Below are positions 5,372-11,601 of a stretch of DNA of 15,651 nt, one piece after another (position 1 is the first letter of the stretch; every line of letters begins with the position of its first letter). Made by a program: the position numbers and the translations under genes. Source of the DNA: Candidatus Staskawiczbacteria bacterium RIFOXYD1_FULL_32_13 (lineage in GTDB: Bacteria; Patescibacteriota; Minisyncoccia; Minisyncoccales; Staskawiczbacteraceae); assembly GCA_001820485.1 (NCBI GenBank), contig MHPU01000044.1, forward strand, positions 1 to 15,651. The letters are read 5' to 3'. Below the pieces are notes generated by a model that searched no databases, was not told the origin of the DNA, and saw only the letters and a list, made by a program, of their open reading frames with translations.

Positions 5372-6037
5372 ATGAAAAAAAATATTAAAAAGTCAAAAGA
5401 TGTATTAAGTTATAATAACAATGAGAGTTGGGTGTATTCAGATGTTGTAAAAAGTCATTTTTTTAAGCCTCAAAATCTTTTATTAAAAGATCCTAAGAAG
5501 AGTGAGTTTGATGCAGAAGGGCAAGTGGGAAGTCCTCAGTGTGGGGATGTAATGAAAATTTGGATTAAAGTTGGTCCGCCAGCTGGCGGAGAAAAAATTA
5601 AAAAATTAAAATGGCGAACTTTTGGTTGTGCTTCTGCTATTGCATCTACTTCAATGTTTTCTGTGATGGTTACGGAAAAAGGCGGGATGAAGCTAGAAGA
5701 TGCTTTAAAGGTAAGACCCCAAGATATAATGCAAAGACTTCATGGCTTGCCAGCAAGAAAAGTGCATTGCTCTGTTTTGTGTGACAAAGCATTTCGCCAA
5801 GCAGTAAACAATTATTTTAGAAATACTGCTCAACATCAAAGAATTATTGTAGATGGTGCAAAAATAATTGATAAAAATTTAAATATTACAGATAAAGATA
5901 TTGAAAGCGCTGTGCTTGATGGAGCTAAAACTTTGCTTGATGTTCAAAAGAAATTAAAGGTTGGAGTAGGCGATCCTAGTGCAATTCCAGAAATTGAACA
6001 ATTGATTAAATTTTACAATGAAAAATATTATGGGTAA
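5372..6037 (+). CDS. IscU/NifU-type Fe-S scaffold with degenerate BFD-like tail
   Basis: A 221-aa protein. Residues about 20-150 form the IscU/NifU N-terminal scaffold domain: Cys57 in G-S-P-Q-C-G-D with Asp59, Cys86 in T-F-G-C-A-S-A-I-A-S, and Cys133 in H-C-S-V-L-C (Cys137 is extra). Residues about 158-215 have the spacing and hydrophobic pattern of the NifU/BFD [2Fe-2S] domain (N-I-T-D-x-D-I-x-x-A-V-x-D-G-A-x-T-L-x-D-V-Q), but the cysteine ligands are gone: L-N-I-T where the family has C-x-C, and G-V-G-D-P-S-A-I-P where it has C-x-x-C. The protein should assemble a transient cluster from persulfide supplied by the upstream desulfurase. The tail may be structural only. P-P-A-G-G at 69-73 comes from a 16-bp DNA palindrome. 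Confidence 0.85.
   Translation: MKKNIKKSKDVLSYNNNESWVYSDVVKSHFFKPQNLLLKDPKKSEFDAEGQVGSPQCGDVMKIWIKVGPPAGGEKIKKLKWRTFGCASAIASTSMFSVMVTEKGGMKLEDALKVRPQDIMQRLHGLPARKVHCSVLCDKAFRQAVNNYFRNTAQHQRIIVDGAKIIDKNLNITDKDIESAVLDGAKTLLDVQKKLKVGVGDPSAIPEIEQLIKFYNEKYYG
5575..5590 (+). repeat. 16-bp perfect palindrome inside the scaffold gene
   Basis: TCCGCCAGCTGGCGGA is its own reverse complement. It encodes Pro-Pro-Ala-Gly-Gly in a loop between two strands where IscU proteins usually have a short turn, as expected of an in-frame insertion. A related CCGCC-TTA-GGCGG sits at 6102-6114. Confidence 0.6.
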
Positions 6038-6040
6038 TTT

Positions 6041-6145
6041 TTCGCTCGGTAAATAAACTTTTTTTTCCGTGGCTGAGCCACTGCGGTGTGCTCCAGCTTG
6101 CCCGCCTTAGGCGGACAACCTACAAAAAAAGTTCATTTGCCTCGC
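6041..6145 (+). repeat. Compound palindromic element between scaffold gene and mnmA
   Basis: Left arm GGTAAATAAACTTTTTTT (6048-6065) pairs with AAAAAAAGTTCATTTGCC (6124-6141), 16 of 18. Inside are GTGGC-TGA-GCCAC (6069-6081) and CCGCC-TTA-GGCGG (6102-6114). The flanks are TTCGCTC and CTCGC, the same end motifs as at 5277 and 6550, but with a different core. It fills the whole gap before mnmA. Confidence 0.75.
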
Positions 6146-6148
6146 TTT

Positions 6149-7294
6149 ATGATAATAAACAAAAAACTTAAAGTCTATGTAGCTATGTCTGGTGGGGTGG
6201 ATAGTTCTGTTTCTGCAGCTTTATTAAAAAAAGCTGGTTTTGATGTAGTTGGAGTTTATATGAAACAATGGAGTCCAAAAGTTTTGGGAAGTGTATGCAT
6301 TTGGAAACAAGATAGACAAGATGCTATGGCAGTTTGTGCTAAGCTTGGCATTTCTTTTTTGACTTGGGATTATTCAAAAGAATATGAAAAGCAGGTTGGA
6401 AAATATATGATTGATTCTTATAAAAAAGGAATTACTCCAAATCCTGATGTAATGTGTAATAAAGTTATAAAGTTTGGTTTATTTTATGATAAAGCAATAA
6501 AAATGGGTGCAGATTTTGTGGCGACAGGTCATTATGCTCGTACTTCGCTAGCCAAATCAAATTTTTCTGCGCGCCACGGCCTCTCTGCGGGGCACCCGCG
6601 TGCTCGAAAAATTTATTTGGCTCGCTCAGATAAGTTATTGAAAGCAGTTGATCAAAATAAAGACCAAACATATTTTTTATATACTTTAAAGAAAGAGCAA
6701 TTATCAAAAATTATTTTTCCTGTAGGTGGTTTAGAAAAATCAGAAGTAAGAAAATTGGCTAAGAAGTTTGGTTTAGAAAATGCTGAAAAAAAAGATAGCC
6801 AAGGAGTTTGTTTTATTGGGCCTTTAAATATGAAGAATTTTTTAAAAAGTTATATAAAACCAAAAAAAGGAAATATCGTTTTAATAAAAAATAATTCGTG
6901 TCATCCTCGCGAAAGTGGGGATCCAGTCATTGGAACTCACGATGGCGTGTATTATTATACTATTGGTCAGCGTCATGGGCTGGATATAAAAGATGGTCAT
7001 GGTCCATATTTTGTGGTGAGAAAAGATATTAAGAAAAATATTATTTATGTTGGAAGCGAAAAAGATTTGCTTTGCAAAAAAGCAAAAGTTATAGATATTA
7101 GCTGGATAAATAAACCTAAAAGTTTCCCTTTTTTACTTGATGTAAAGATAAGATACAGAACAAAATCGCAAAAAGCAAATCTTTTTAAAAACGGAAATTT
7201 AATTTTCACTAAACCTCAACGTGCTGTCACAGAAGGTCAATCTGCAGTTTTTTATCGTGGTAATGAAGTTCTCGGCGGGGGAGTAATCAAATAG
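6149..7294 (+). CDS. mnmA: tRNA-specific 2-thiouridylase MnmA with two in-frame inserts
   Basis: MnmA adenylates and thiolates U34 of tRNA-Lys, -Glu and -Gln. The ATG at 6149 is chosen because the family begins a few residues before V-A-M-S-G-G-V-D-S-S (PP-loop, residues 11-20); an upstream in-frame ATG at 6086 lies inside a repeat. Catalytic Cys103 is in N-P-D-V-M-C-N-K, and Cys221 in D-S-Q-G-V-C-F-I-G. G-H-Y-A-R, N-K-D-Q-T-Y-F-L and Y-T-I-G-Q-R-H-G-L are all present. At 381 aa it is slightly long because of two insertions: about 25 residues after G-H-Y-A-R (133-157), encoded by a palindromic element, and about 10 residues (250-259, H-P-R-E-S-G-D-P-V), encoded by another. Both fall in loops and keep the frame, so the enzyme is probably active. 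It is the last gene of the Rrf2 operon and a direct user of desulfurase sulfur. Confidence 0.95.
   Translation: MIINKKLKVYVAMSGGVDSSVSAALLKKAGFDVVGVYMKQWSPKVLGSVCIWKQDRQDAMAVCAKLGISFLTWDYSKEYEKQVGKYMIDSYKKGITPNPDVMCNKVIKFGLFYDKAIKMGADFVATGHYARTSLAKSNFSARHGLSAGHPRARKIYLARSDKLLKAVDQNKDQTYFLYTLKKEQLSKIIFPVGGLEKSEVRKLAKKFGLENAEKKDSQGVCFIGPLNMKNFLKSYIKPKKGNIVLIKNNSCHPRESGDPVIGTHDGVYYYTIGQRHGLDIKDGHGPYFVVRKDIKKNIIYVGSEKDLLCKKAKVIDISWINKPKSFPFLLDVKIRYRTKSQKANLFKNGNLIFTKPQRAVTEGQSAVFYRGNEVLGGGVIK
6550..6622 (+). repeat. Variable-arm palindromic element, copy 2, inside mnmA
   Basis: The 38-base core at 6568-6605 is identical to 5293-5330 except for G instead of A at 6587. The arms are AGCCAAATCAAATTTTTC (6550-6567) and GAAAAATTTATTTGGCT (6606-6622), complementary apart from one missing base, and unrelated to the arms of copy 1 beyond the T/A run. 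It is translated as part of MnmA. Confidence 0.85.
6903..6922 (+). repeat. Palindromic repeat of the HPRESGDPV type, inside mnmA
   Basis: ATCCTCGC (6903-6910) and GTGGGGAT (6915-6922) pair with two wobbles around a GAAA tetraloop. It is translated H-P-R-E-S-G-D-P. Repeats of the form CCCGCGAAAGCGGG with this reading are widespread in unrelated bacteria. Here it lies in an MnmA loop before I-G-T-H-D-G. Confidence 0.7.
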
Positions 7295-7311
7295 AATTAT
7301 CTTTTTGGGTA

Positions 7312-7339
7312 TTGACAAGGCTTTTTATTTTGCTATAAT
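7312..7339 (+). promoter_or_regulatory. Copper operon promoter 1
   Basis: TTGACA (7312-7317), a 16-base spacer and TATAAT (7334-7339), preceded by an extended TGC. The consensus is near perfect, as suits a promoter kept off by a repressor. Confidence 0.85.
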
Positions 7340-7340
7340 G

Positions 7341-7363
7341 TACCTATACCATAGGCATGGGTA
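7341..7363 (+). promoter_or_regulatory. CsoR operator 1
   Basis: ATACCATAGGCATGGGTA (7346-7363), with inner CCTAT-ACC-ATAGG at 7343-7355, lies directly after the -10 box. It shares ACCTATACCATAGG and GGGTA with the site at 11915-11936 and resembles known CsoR boxes (ATACC...GGGTA). It is placed for autorepression of csoR. Confidence 0.75.
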
Positions 7364-7392
7364 AATAAAGATATAAAAATAAATCAAAATAA

Positions 7393-7436
7393 TTACTCTT
7401 CTCAAATCACGCGATCGCGATTTTTAAGAAGAGTAA
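7393..7436 (+). other. Long hairpin in the csoR 5' UTR
   Basis: TTACTCTTCT (7393-7402) pairs perfectly with AGAAGAGTAA (7427-7436). Inside, AAATC (7404-7408) can pair with GATTT (7419-7423), enclosing the palindrome GCGATCGC (7411-7418). The right arm holds AGAAGAG, the only ribosome-site-like sequence before the csoR ATG at 7443, so the stem may limit csoR translation. It is followed by AAAAAAA, not T residues, so it is not a plus-strand terminator. Confidence 0.6.
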
Positions 7437-7442
7437 AAAAAT

Positions 7443-7715
7443 ATGACAATCAATAAGGAAAAAACATTAATTAATTTTAAAAAAGCAAATTCTTTGACTG
7501 CTAAAATTGTACAAATGATTGAGCAGGATAATTATTGCATTGATATTATGCAACAGAATTTGGCTGTAATCGGGCTATTAAGATCAGCTCACGAAATGTT
7601 GATGGAAAACCATTTAAACTCTTGTTTTAAACATGCTATGACTTCAAAAAATGAGAAAAAGAAACAGGAAATGACAGAAGAAATTTTAAAAGTAACTAAA
7701 TTATTTAATAAGTAA
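7443..7715 (+). CDS. csoR: Copper-sensing repressor CsoR
   Basis: A 90-aa helical protein of the CsoR/RcnR (DUF156) family. Its Cu(I) triad is Cys32 (in N-Y-C-I-D-I-M-Q-Q), His57 and Cys61 (in E-N-H-L-N-S-C-F), exactly the C-H-C pattern of CsoR and not the ligand set of RcnR. Apo-CsoR binds DNA; Cu(I) binding releases it. It heads a six-gene set with 14-24 base gaps or overlap, behind its own operator at 7346, and it probably also controls the copZ-copA promoter at 11884, which carries nearly the same box. Confidence 0.93.
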   Translation: MTINKEKTLINFKKANSLTAKIVQMIEQDNYCIDIMQQNLAVIGLLRSAHEMLMENHLNSCFKHAMTSKNEKKKQEMTEEILKVTKLFNK

Positions 7716-7739
7716 TAATTAAAATTAATAAATAAAAAT

Positions 7740-9590
7740 ATGAAACAACATATATATAAAGTAAATGGTATGCACTGTGCTTCGTGCGAAATATTAATTG
7801 AGAAAAAATTATTGGAAATTGATGATGTAAAATCTGTTGATGCTTCAACCTCAAAAGGGGAAGTTGTTGTTAACTCTGAAAATGAAAAGCCAAGTTTACA
7901 TAAGTTAAATGAAATGTTTAAAAAAGAAAATTATACTTTTTCAGAGATTCAAAATATAGCTAATGAAAATCAACAGAAAAATAAAAAAGGTATGAATTCG
8001 ACTTTAGTTGCTTTTGATATAGCTTTGGTAATTATTGTATTATTTTTATTTTTGAATAATTCAGGAGTTTCTGGGCTTTTAAACGTGAGCTCTGGTTCTT
8101 CTTTAGCAACTTTTTTGGGGCTTGGTCTTTTAGCTGGAATTTCTTCATGCGCTGCTTTAGTTGGCGGAATTGTTTTGTCTATGTCAAAACAGTGGTCGGA
8201 GCTTTATTCAAACCCTTCGAATTCCTCAAAGCAAGCAACTACATCTCAAAAATTACAACCTCATATTATGTTTAATGTGGGCAGAATTGTTTCTTATGCT
8301 GTGTTGGGAGGAATTTTGGGAATGATTGGAAGTAAATTACAAATATCTTTTCAATTTACTTCATTTTTAGTTATTGTAGTTTCATTTTTAATGATTGCTT
8401 TAGGTCTTCAAATGCTTGGGGTAAAAGCTTTGCGCAAATTTCAATTTTCGCTGCCAAAGTCAATGACTCGCAATATTGCAGATGAGAAAAAATTTAGTGG
8501 TAAGTATATGCCATTTGCTATGGGAGCTTTAACTTTTTTCTTGCCTTGTGGATTTACAATCACCGCCCAGGGAATGGCATTATTATCGGGATCAGCTATT
8601 CAAGGTGGATTAATTACAGGTGCTTTTGCACTAGGAACTGCTCCTGCTTTATTATTAATAGGACTTTCCTCAGTTAAATTTATTTCAAATCCGCGCTTTG
8701 CAGAAAAGTTTTCTAAGGTGGCAGGATTTTTGATTTTGTTTTTTGCGTTGTTTAATATAAATAGTCAAATGAATGTTTTAGGCTTTACTGGTTTTGGTGA
8801 TTTATTTAATAATTCTCAAAATATATCACAAATTGACCAAAAAGATTTACCTTTGATAGTTGCAGGAAAACAAGTTATAAAAATGGAAGCAAATTCTAAC
8901 GGATATAAGCCAAATTATTTTAAGGTAAGGGTTGGAGTGCCTGTAAGATGGGAAATTACAGATACCGGAACATCTGGATGTACAAATGCTGTAATATCTA
9001 AAAGTTTATTTTCTGATTCAATTCCTTTGACTCCTGGAAAAGTTTCTGTAAAAGAATTTACTGTGCAAAAAGTTGGCAAATATAAATTTTCTTGCTGGAT
9101 GGGAATGGTAACAGGAATTATTGAAGCGGTTGATGTAAGTAGCGCATCAAAATCAAATTCTGTAGTTCAGGTGGCAAATGCGACAACTGGGCAGAATACA
9201 GCAGTTACTAATAAGGGAAGTACTTGTGGTGGTGGAGGAGGCGGTTGTGGTTGTGGAGGTGGATCAAACATTAAAAAAGATACTTCTAATACTGTAGCTC
9301 AAGTTCAAGGAAATACACAAGTGATTAATGCAACATATACCTCAAATAATTATCTTGCTCCAAATGCTTTTGAGGTAAAAGCTGGAACAAAAGTAAAACT
9401 TACAATTGATGTAAAAGATAGCGGTAGTGGTTGTGGATCTGCGATTAAAATTCCTGGTTTGTATGAGAATGCTATTAACTTATCTGCTGGTAATATCATT
9501 AATATGGAATTTACCCCAACAAGTTTAGGAAATTATGATATTACTTGTGGTATGGAAATGATGAATTTTGGTTCTATTCAAGTAAATTAA
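7740..9590 (+). CDS. HMA - SafE/DsbD-like membrane - double cupredoxin fusion
   Basis: A 616-aa modular protein. Residues 1-65: heavy-metal-associated domain with G-M-H-C-A-S-C (Cys13/Cys16). About 85-340: seven likely membrane segments of the SafE/DsbD-like superfamily. Cys137 (S-S-C-A-A-L-V-G-G) and Cys270 (F-L-P-C-G-F-T) each lie in a hydrophobic segment, as the redox pair does in DsbD/CcdA. About 370-465: cupredoxin-like domain with Cys414 and C-W-M-G-M (Cys452). Linker with C-G6-C-G-C-G3 (Cys496, 503, 505). About 525-616: second cupredoxin-like domain with Cys565 and C-G-M-E-M-M (Cys603). Classic cupredoxin histidines are absent; Cys and Met would bind Cu(I). The cytosolic HMA domain, membrane part and external copper domains suggest copper or electron transfer across the membrane. 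Transport direction is not known. Confidence 0.85.
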   Translation: MKQHIYKVNGMHCASCEILIEKKLLEIDDVKSVDASTSKGEVVVNSENEKPSLHKLNEMFKKENYTFSEIQNIANENQQKNKKGMNSTLVAFDIALVIIVLFLFLNNSGVSGLLNVSSGSSLATFLGLGLLAGISSCAALVGGIVLSMSKQWSELYSNPSNSSKQATTSQKLQPHIMFNVGRIVSYAVLGGILGMIGSKLQISFQFTSFLVIVVSFLMIALGLQMLGVKALRKFQFSLPKSMTRNIADEKKFSGKYMPFAMGALTFFLPCGFTITAQGMALLSGSAIQGGLITGAFALGTAPALLLIGLSSVKFISNPRFAEKFSKVAGFLILFFALFNINSQMNVLGFTGFGDLFNNSQNISQIDQKDLPLIVAGKQVIKMEANSNGYKPNYFKVRVGVPVRWEITDTGTSGCTNAVISKSLFSDSIPLTPGKVSVKEFTVQKVGKYKFSCWMGMVTGIIEAVDVSSASKSNSVVQVANATTGQNTAVTNKGSTCGGGGGGCGCGGGSNIKKDTSNTVAQVQGNTQVINATYTSNNYLAPNAFEVKAGTKVKLTIDVKDSGSGCGSAIKIPGLYENAINLSAGNIINMEFTPTSLGNYDITCGMEMMNFGSIQVN

Positions 9591-9604
9591 TAAAATTTAT
9601 TGCT

Positions 9605-10660
9605 ATGAAAAAAATAAAATTAAAAATTAATAATATTAAATGTGACTCTTGTGTCTTACTAATTGAAGACAGATTAAAAGATAAAGAGGGTATTGTAAAG
9701 ATAAAAGTATCAGCTGAGTCTGGAAATGCCATTATTTTCTTTGACGAAGAAAAAATAAACGAAAATGAGATAATAAAAGATATTGAATCTGTAAATAATT
9801 TTAAGGCAGTAGTAATTGAGGATAATAATACCGATGAGGCGACGGAACAAATTTTAGAAAAATCAGATAGTCAAGAATCCATTGTTGTTTCTGAAAATGC
9901 GCCTTTTATTTTCTCACGACCAGTTATTGTGATAGCGGTATCTTTTATAATCATGCTTGTTTTTATGTTTATTCAAGGCAATAAGTTTAGTTTAATAAAT
10001 AGTACGTCGATTGAAAATCAACAAGAAACTCAAAAGCAACAACCTCAAGCTTTGGCAGATAACCAACAATTACCATCGGCAGAAATAGTAAAAAGTGATA
10101 AGCCGATACTTGAAGCTTATATTGTCAGCAATTGCCCATTTGGTTTGCAAATGCAAAGGGTTTTAGCTGATGTGATAAAAAACGCCCCCTTGGCAAGAGA
10201 AAATATTAAAGTAAGATATATGGGTACTGTATCTAATGGGAAAATTACTTCTATGCATGGAGATAAAGAAGCTCAAGAAAATCTAAAACAAATTTGCATT
10301 AGAGATGAGCAAAATAATAAGTATTGGGATTATGTCTCTTGTTATATGAAAAAAGGAGATACTCAAGGGTGTTTAGATTCAACAGGAATTAATATAACAA
10401 AGTTGGATAGTTGTGTATCTGATTCAAAAAAAGGTTTAGCTTACGCTGAGCAAGACTTTGTTTTAAATCGAAAATATAGTATTAAGGGTTCGCCAACTTT
10501 GATAATGGGAGGAGCTAAAGTTTCAGAATTTAATTTTGGAGGCAGAACATCAGAAGCTCTTAAAACTGTTATTTGTAGTGGATTTAATAAAGAGCCAGGA
10601 TTTTGTTCAACTAAACTTACAACAGTTAGTGCAAAATCAAGTTTTTCTGAAACTTATTAA
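9605..10660 (+). CDS. HMA domain fused to a membrane-anchored DsbA/GILT-like thioredoxin fold
   Basis: A 351-aa protein. The ATG at 9605 is chosen because the HMA fold begins there; an upstream in-frame ATG at 9545 would overlap the previous gene. Residues 1-70 are HMA-like with I-K-C-D-S-C (Cys13/Cys16). Residues 106-124 are a membrane segment, followed by a Gln-rich linker. Residues 168-330 are thioredoxin-like: V-S-N-C-P-F-G at 175-180 where relatives have C-P-x-C, and the cis-Pro in G-S-P-T-L-I (Pro297). Six further cysteines occur at 231, 246, 256, 270, 324 and 334. Only Cys177 remains in the active-site motif, so disulfide exchange by the usual CxxC is unlikely; a mono-thiol isomerase, reductase or metal-binding role is possible. 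The topology puts HMA inside and the redox domain outside. It lies in the copper operon, just before two disulfide-system genes. Confidence 0.78.
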   Translation: MKKIKLKINNIKCDSCVLLIEDRLKDKEGIVKIKVSAESGNAIIFFDEEKINENEIIKDIESVNNFKAVVIEDNNTDEATEQILEKSDSQESIVVSENAPFIFSRPVIVIAVSFIIMLVFMFIQGNKFSLINSTSIENQQETQKQQPQALADNQQLPSAEIVKSDKPILEAYIVSNCPFGLQMQRVLADVIKNAPLARENIKVRYMGTVSNGKITSMHGDKEAQENLKQICIRDEQNNKYWDYVSCYMKKGDTQGCLDSTGINITKLDSCVSDSKKGLAYAEQDFVLNRKYSIKGSPTLIMGGAKVSEFNFGGRTSEALKTVICSGFNKEPGFCSTKLTTVSAKSSFSETY

Positions 10661-10681
10661 AAATATTTAGTAAAAATTAAT

Positions 10682-11059
10682 ATGAAGAAAAAAACTATAA
10701 TTATTATTGCTATTGCTGTTTTTATTGTTAGTTCTCTTACAGTATTATGGATAAATTGGCAGATCCAGCCAGGAAGACTTGATGACTTTGCTAAATGTCT
10801 GAAAGAAAAAAATGCCAAATTTTATGGTACTTTTTGGTGTTCTTATTGTCAAAAACAGAAAAGTTTATTTGGCAAATCAGCCAAATATTTACCATACACA
10901 GAATGTTCAACGCCTGATGGTAAAGGACAAATGCCTGTTTGTAAAGATAAGGAATTTGAGGGTTATCCAACATGGGAGTTTAATGATAACTCCCGTCAAA
11001 GTGGGTTAATATCTTTAGAACAGCTTTCAGAAAAAACAGGTTGTCAACTCCCTGAATAA
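10682..11059 (+). CDS. Membrane-anchored VKOR-type thioredoxin
   Basis: A 125-aa protein with an uncleaved-looking signal anchor at residues 4-24 and a short thioredoxin domain outside. F-Y-G-T-F-W-C-S-Y-C-Q-K-Q-K carries the active-site pair Cys53/Cys56. L-P-Y-T-E-C (Cys75), the later Cys87 and G-Y-P-T-W-E (cis-Pro96) match the thioredoxin domain that is fused to, or encoded beside, bacterial and plastid VKOR. Such proteins pass oxidising equivalents to secreted substrates and are reoxidised by a VKOR or DsbB partner; the DsbB-like gene lies 20 bases downstream. Cys39 and Cys121 are extra. No Shine-Dalgarno is visible. Confidence 0.85.
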   Translation: MKKKTIIIIAIAVFIVSSLTVLWINWQIQPGRLDDFAKCLKEKNAKFYGTFWCSYCQKQKSLFGKSAKYLPYTECSTPDGKGQMPVCKDKEFEGYPTWEFNDNSRQSGLISLEQLSEKTGCQLPE

Positions 11060-11079
11060 ATATTAATTTTTTTAATTTT

Positions 11080-11601
11080 ATGGTGAATCAAATACTTTTA
11101 TTTTTTACGGTTATTGGGCAAATCACTTTAATTATTTTGCTTATTTCATTATTATTAAAGCAAAAATCAATTGTAAATTTTTTTGGAAAATATGCATTGT
11201 TTTTTGCATTTGTGGTTGTACTTATCGCCACACTTGGAAGTCTGTTTTATTCAGAGGTTGCTGGATATGAACCTTGTAAACTCTGTTGGTTTCAACGAAT
11301 TTTAATGTATCCTCAAGTAATTATTTTGGGAATGGCTTTTTTAAAAAAAGATATAGGAGTTGTTTCATATAGTATTGTTTTATCAGCTATTGGGGTAGTA
11401 ATTGCTGGCTATCACTATCTTTTACAAATTGGCGTTGCATCATCATCTGTTGGTTGTTCTGTAGTTGGATATTCAATTAGTTGTGCTCAAAGATTTGTTA
11501 TGGGTTTCGGATATATTACAATTCCTATGATGGCTTTTACTGCGTTTCTTCTTATTATAGTTTTTATGGTAACACTAAAATTAACTACTTATGAAAAATA
11601 A
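11080..11601 (+). CDS. DsbB/BdbC-like disulfide oxidoreductase
   Basis: A 173-aa membrane protein. After an extra N-terminal hydrophobic segment (residues 5-26) come the four DsbB helices (about 38-58, 72-90, 96-118, 143-167). The first external loop carries Y-E-P-C-K-L-C-W-F-Q-R (Cys66/Cys69), the quinone-side pair. The second carries C-S-V-V-G-Y-S-I-S-C (Cys126/Cys135), the pair that oxidises the thioredoxin partner. Family proteins pass electrons from the oxidase to quinone. Its natural partner here is the thioredoxin at 10682. Placement under CsoR suggests that disulfide formation is raised under copper. Its last 11 bases overlap the next gene. Confidence 0.92.
   Translation: MVNQILLFFTVIGQITLIILLISLLLKQKSIVNFFGKYALFFAFVVVLIATLGSLFYSEVAGYEPCKLCWFQRILMYPQVIILGMAFLKKDIGVVSYSIVLSAIGVVIAGYHYLLQIGVASSSVGCSVVGYSISCAQRFVMGFGYITIPMMAFTAFLLIIVFMVTLKLTTYEK

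Noticed and set aside
5244..6145. CRISPR-like repetition
   Set aside because: Copies are few, unequally spaced, partly inside genes, and have no spacers or cas genes.
6086..6148. N-terminal extension of MnmA from an in-frame ATG at 6086
   Set aside because: The extension is encoded by the palindromic element (CCGCCTTAGGCGG and its right arm), and MnmA proteins begin close to the PP-loop, fitting the ATG at 6149.
7357..7368. ATG-GGT-AAA-TAA after copper promoter 1 as a possible leader peptide
   Set aside because: Only three codons, no codon run, and it lies inside the CsoR operator; the attenuator architecture of 316-3039 is not repeated here.
7411..7418. GCGATCGC, identical to the cyanobacterial HIP1 motif
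   Set aside because: A single 8-base match inside a larger hairpin; no other copies seen, so chance or stem function is enough.
9545..9604. Upstream start for the HMA-thioredoxin gene at 9545
   Set aside because: It overlaps the preceding gene by 46 bases, and the added residues are the out-of-frame shadow of its C-terminus; the HMA fold starts at 9605.
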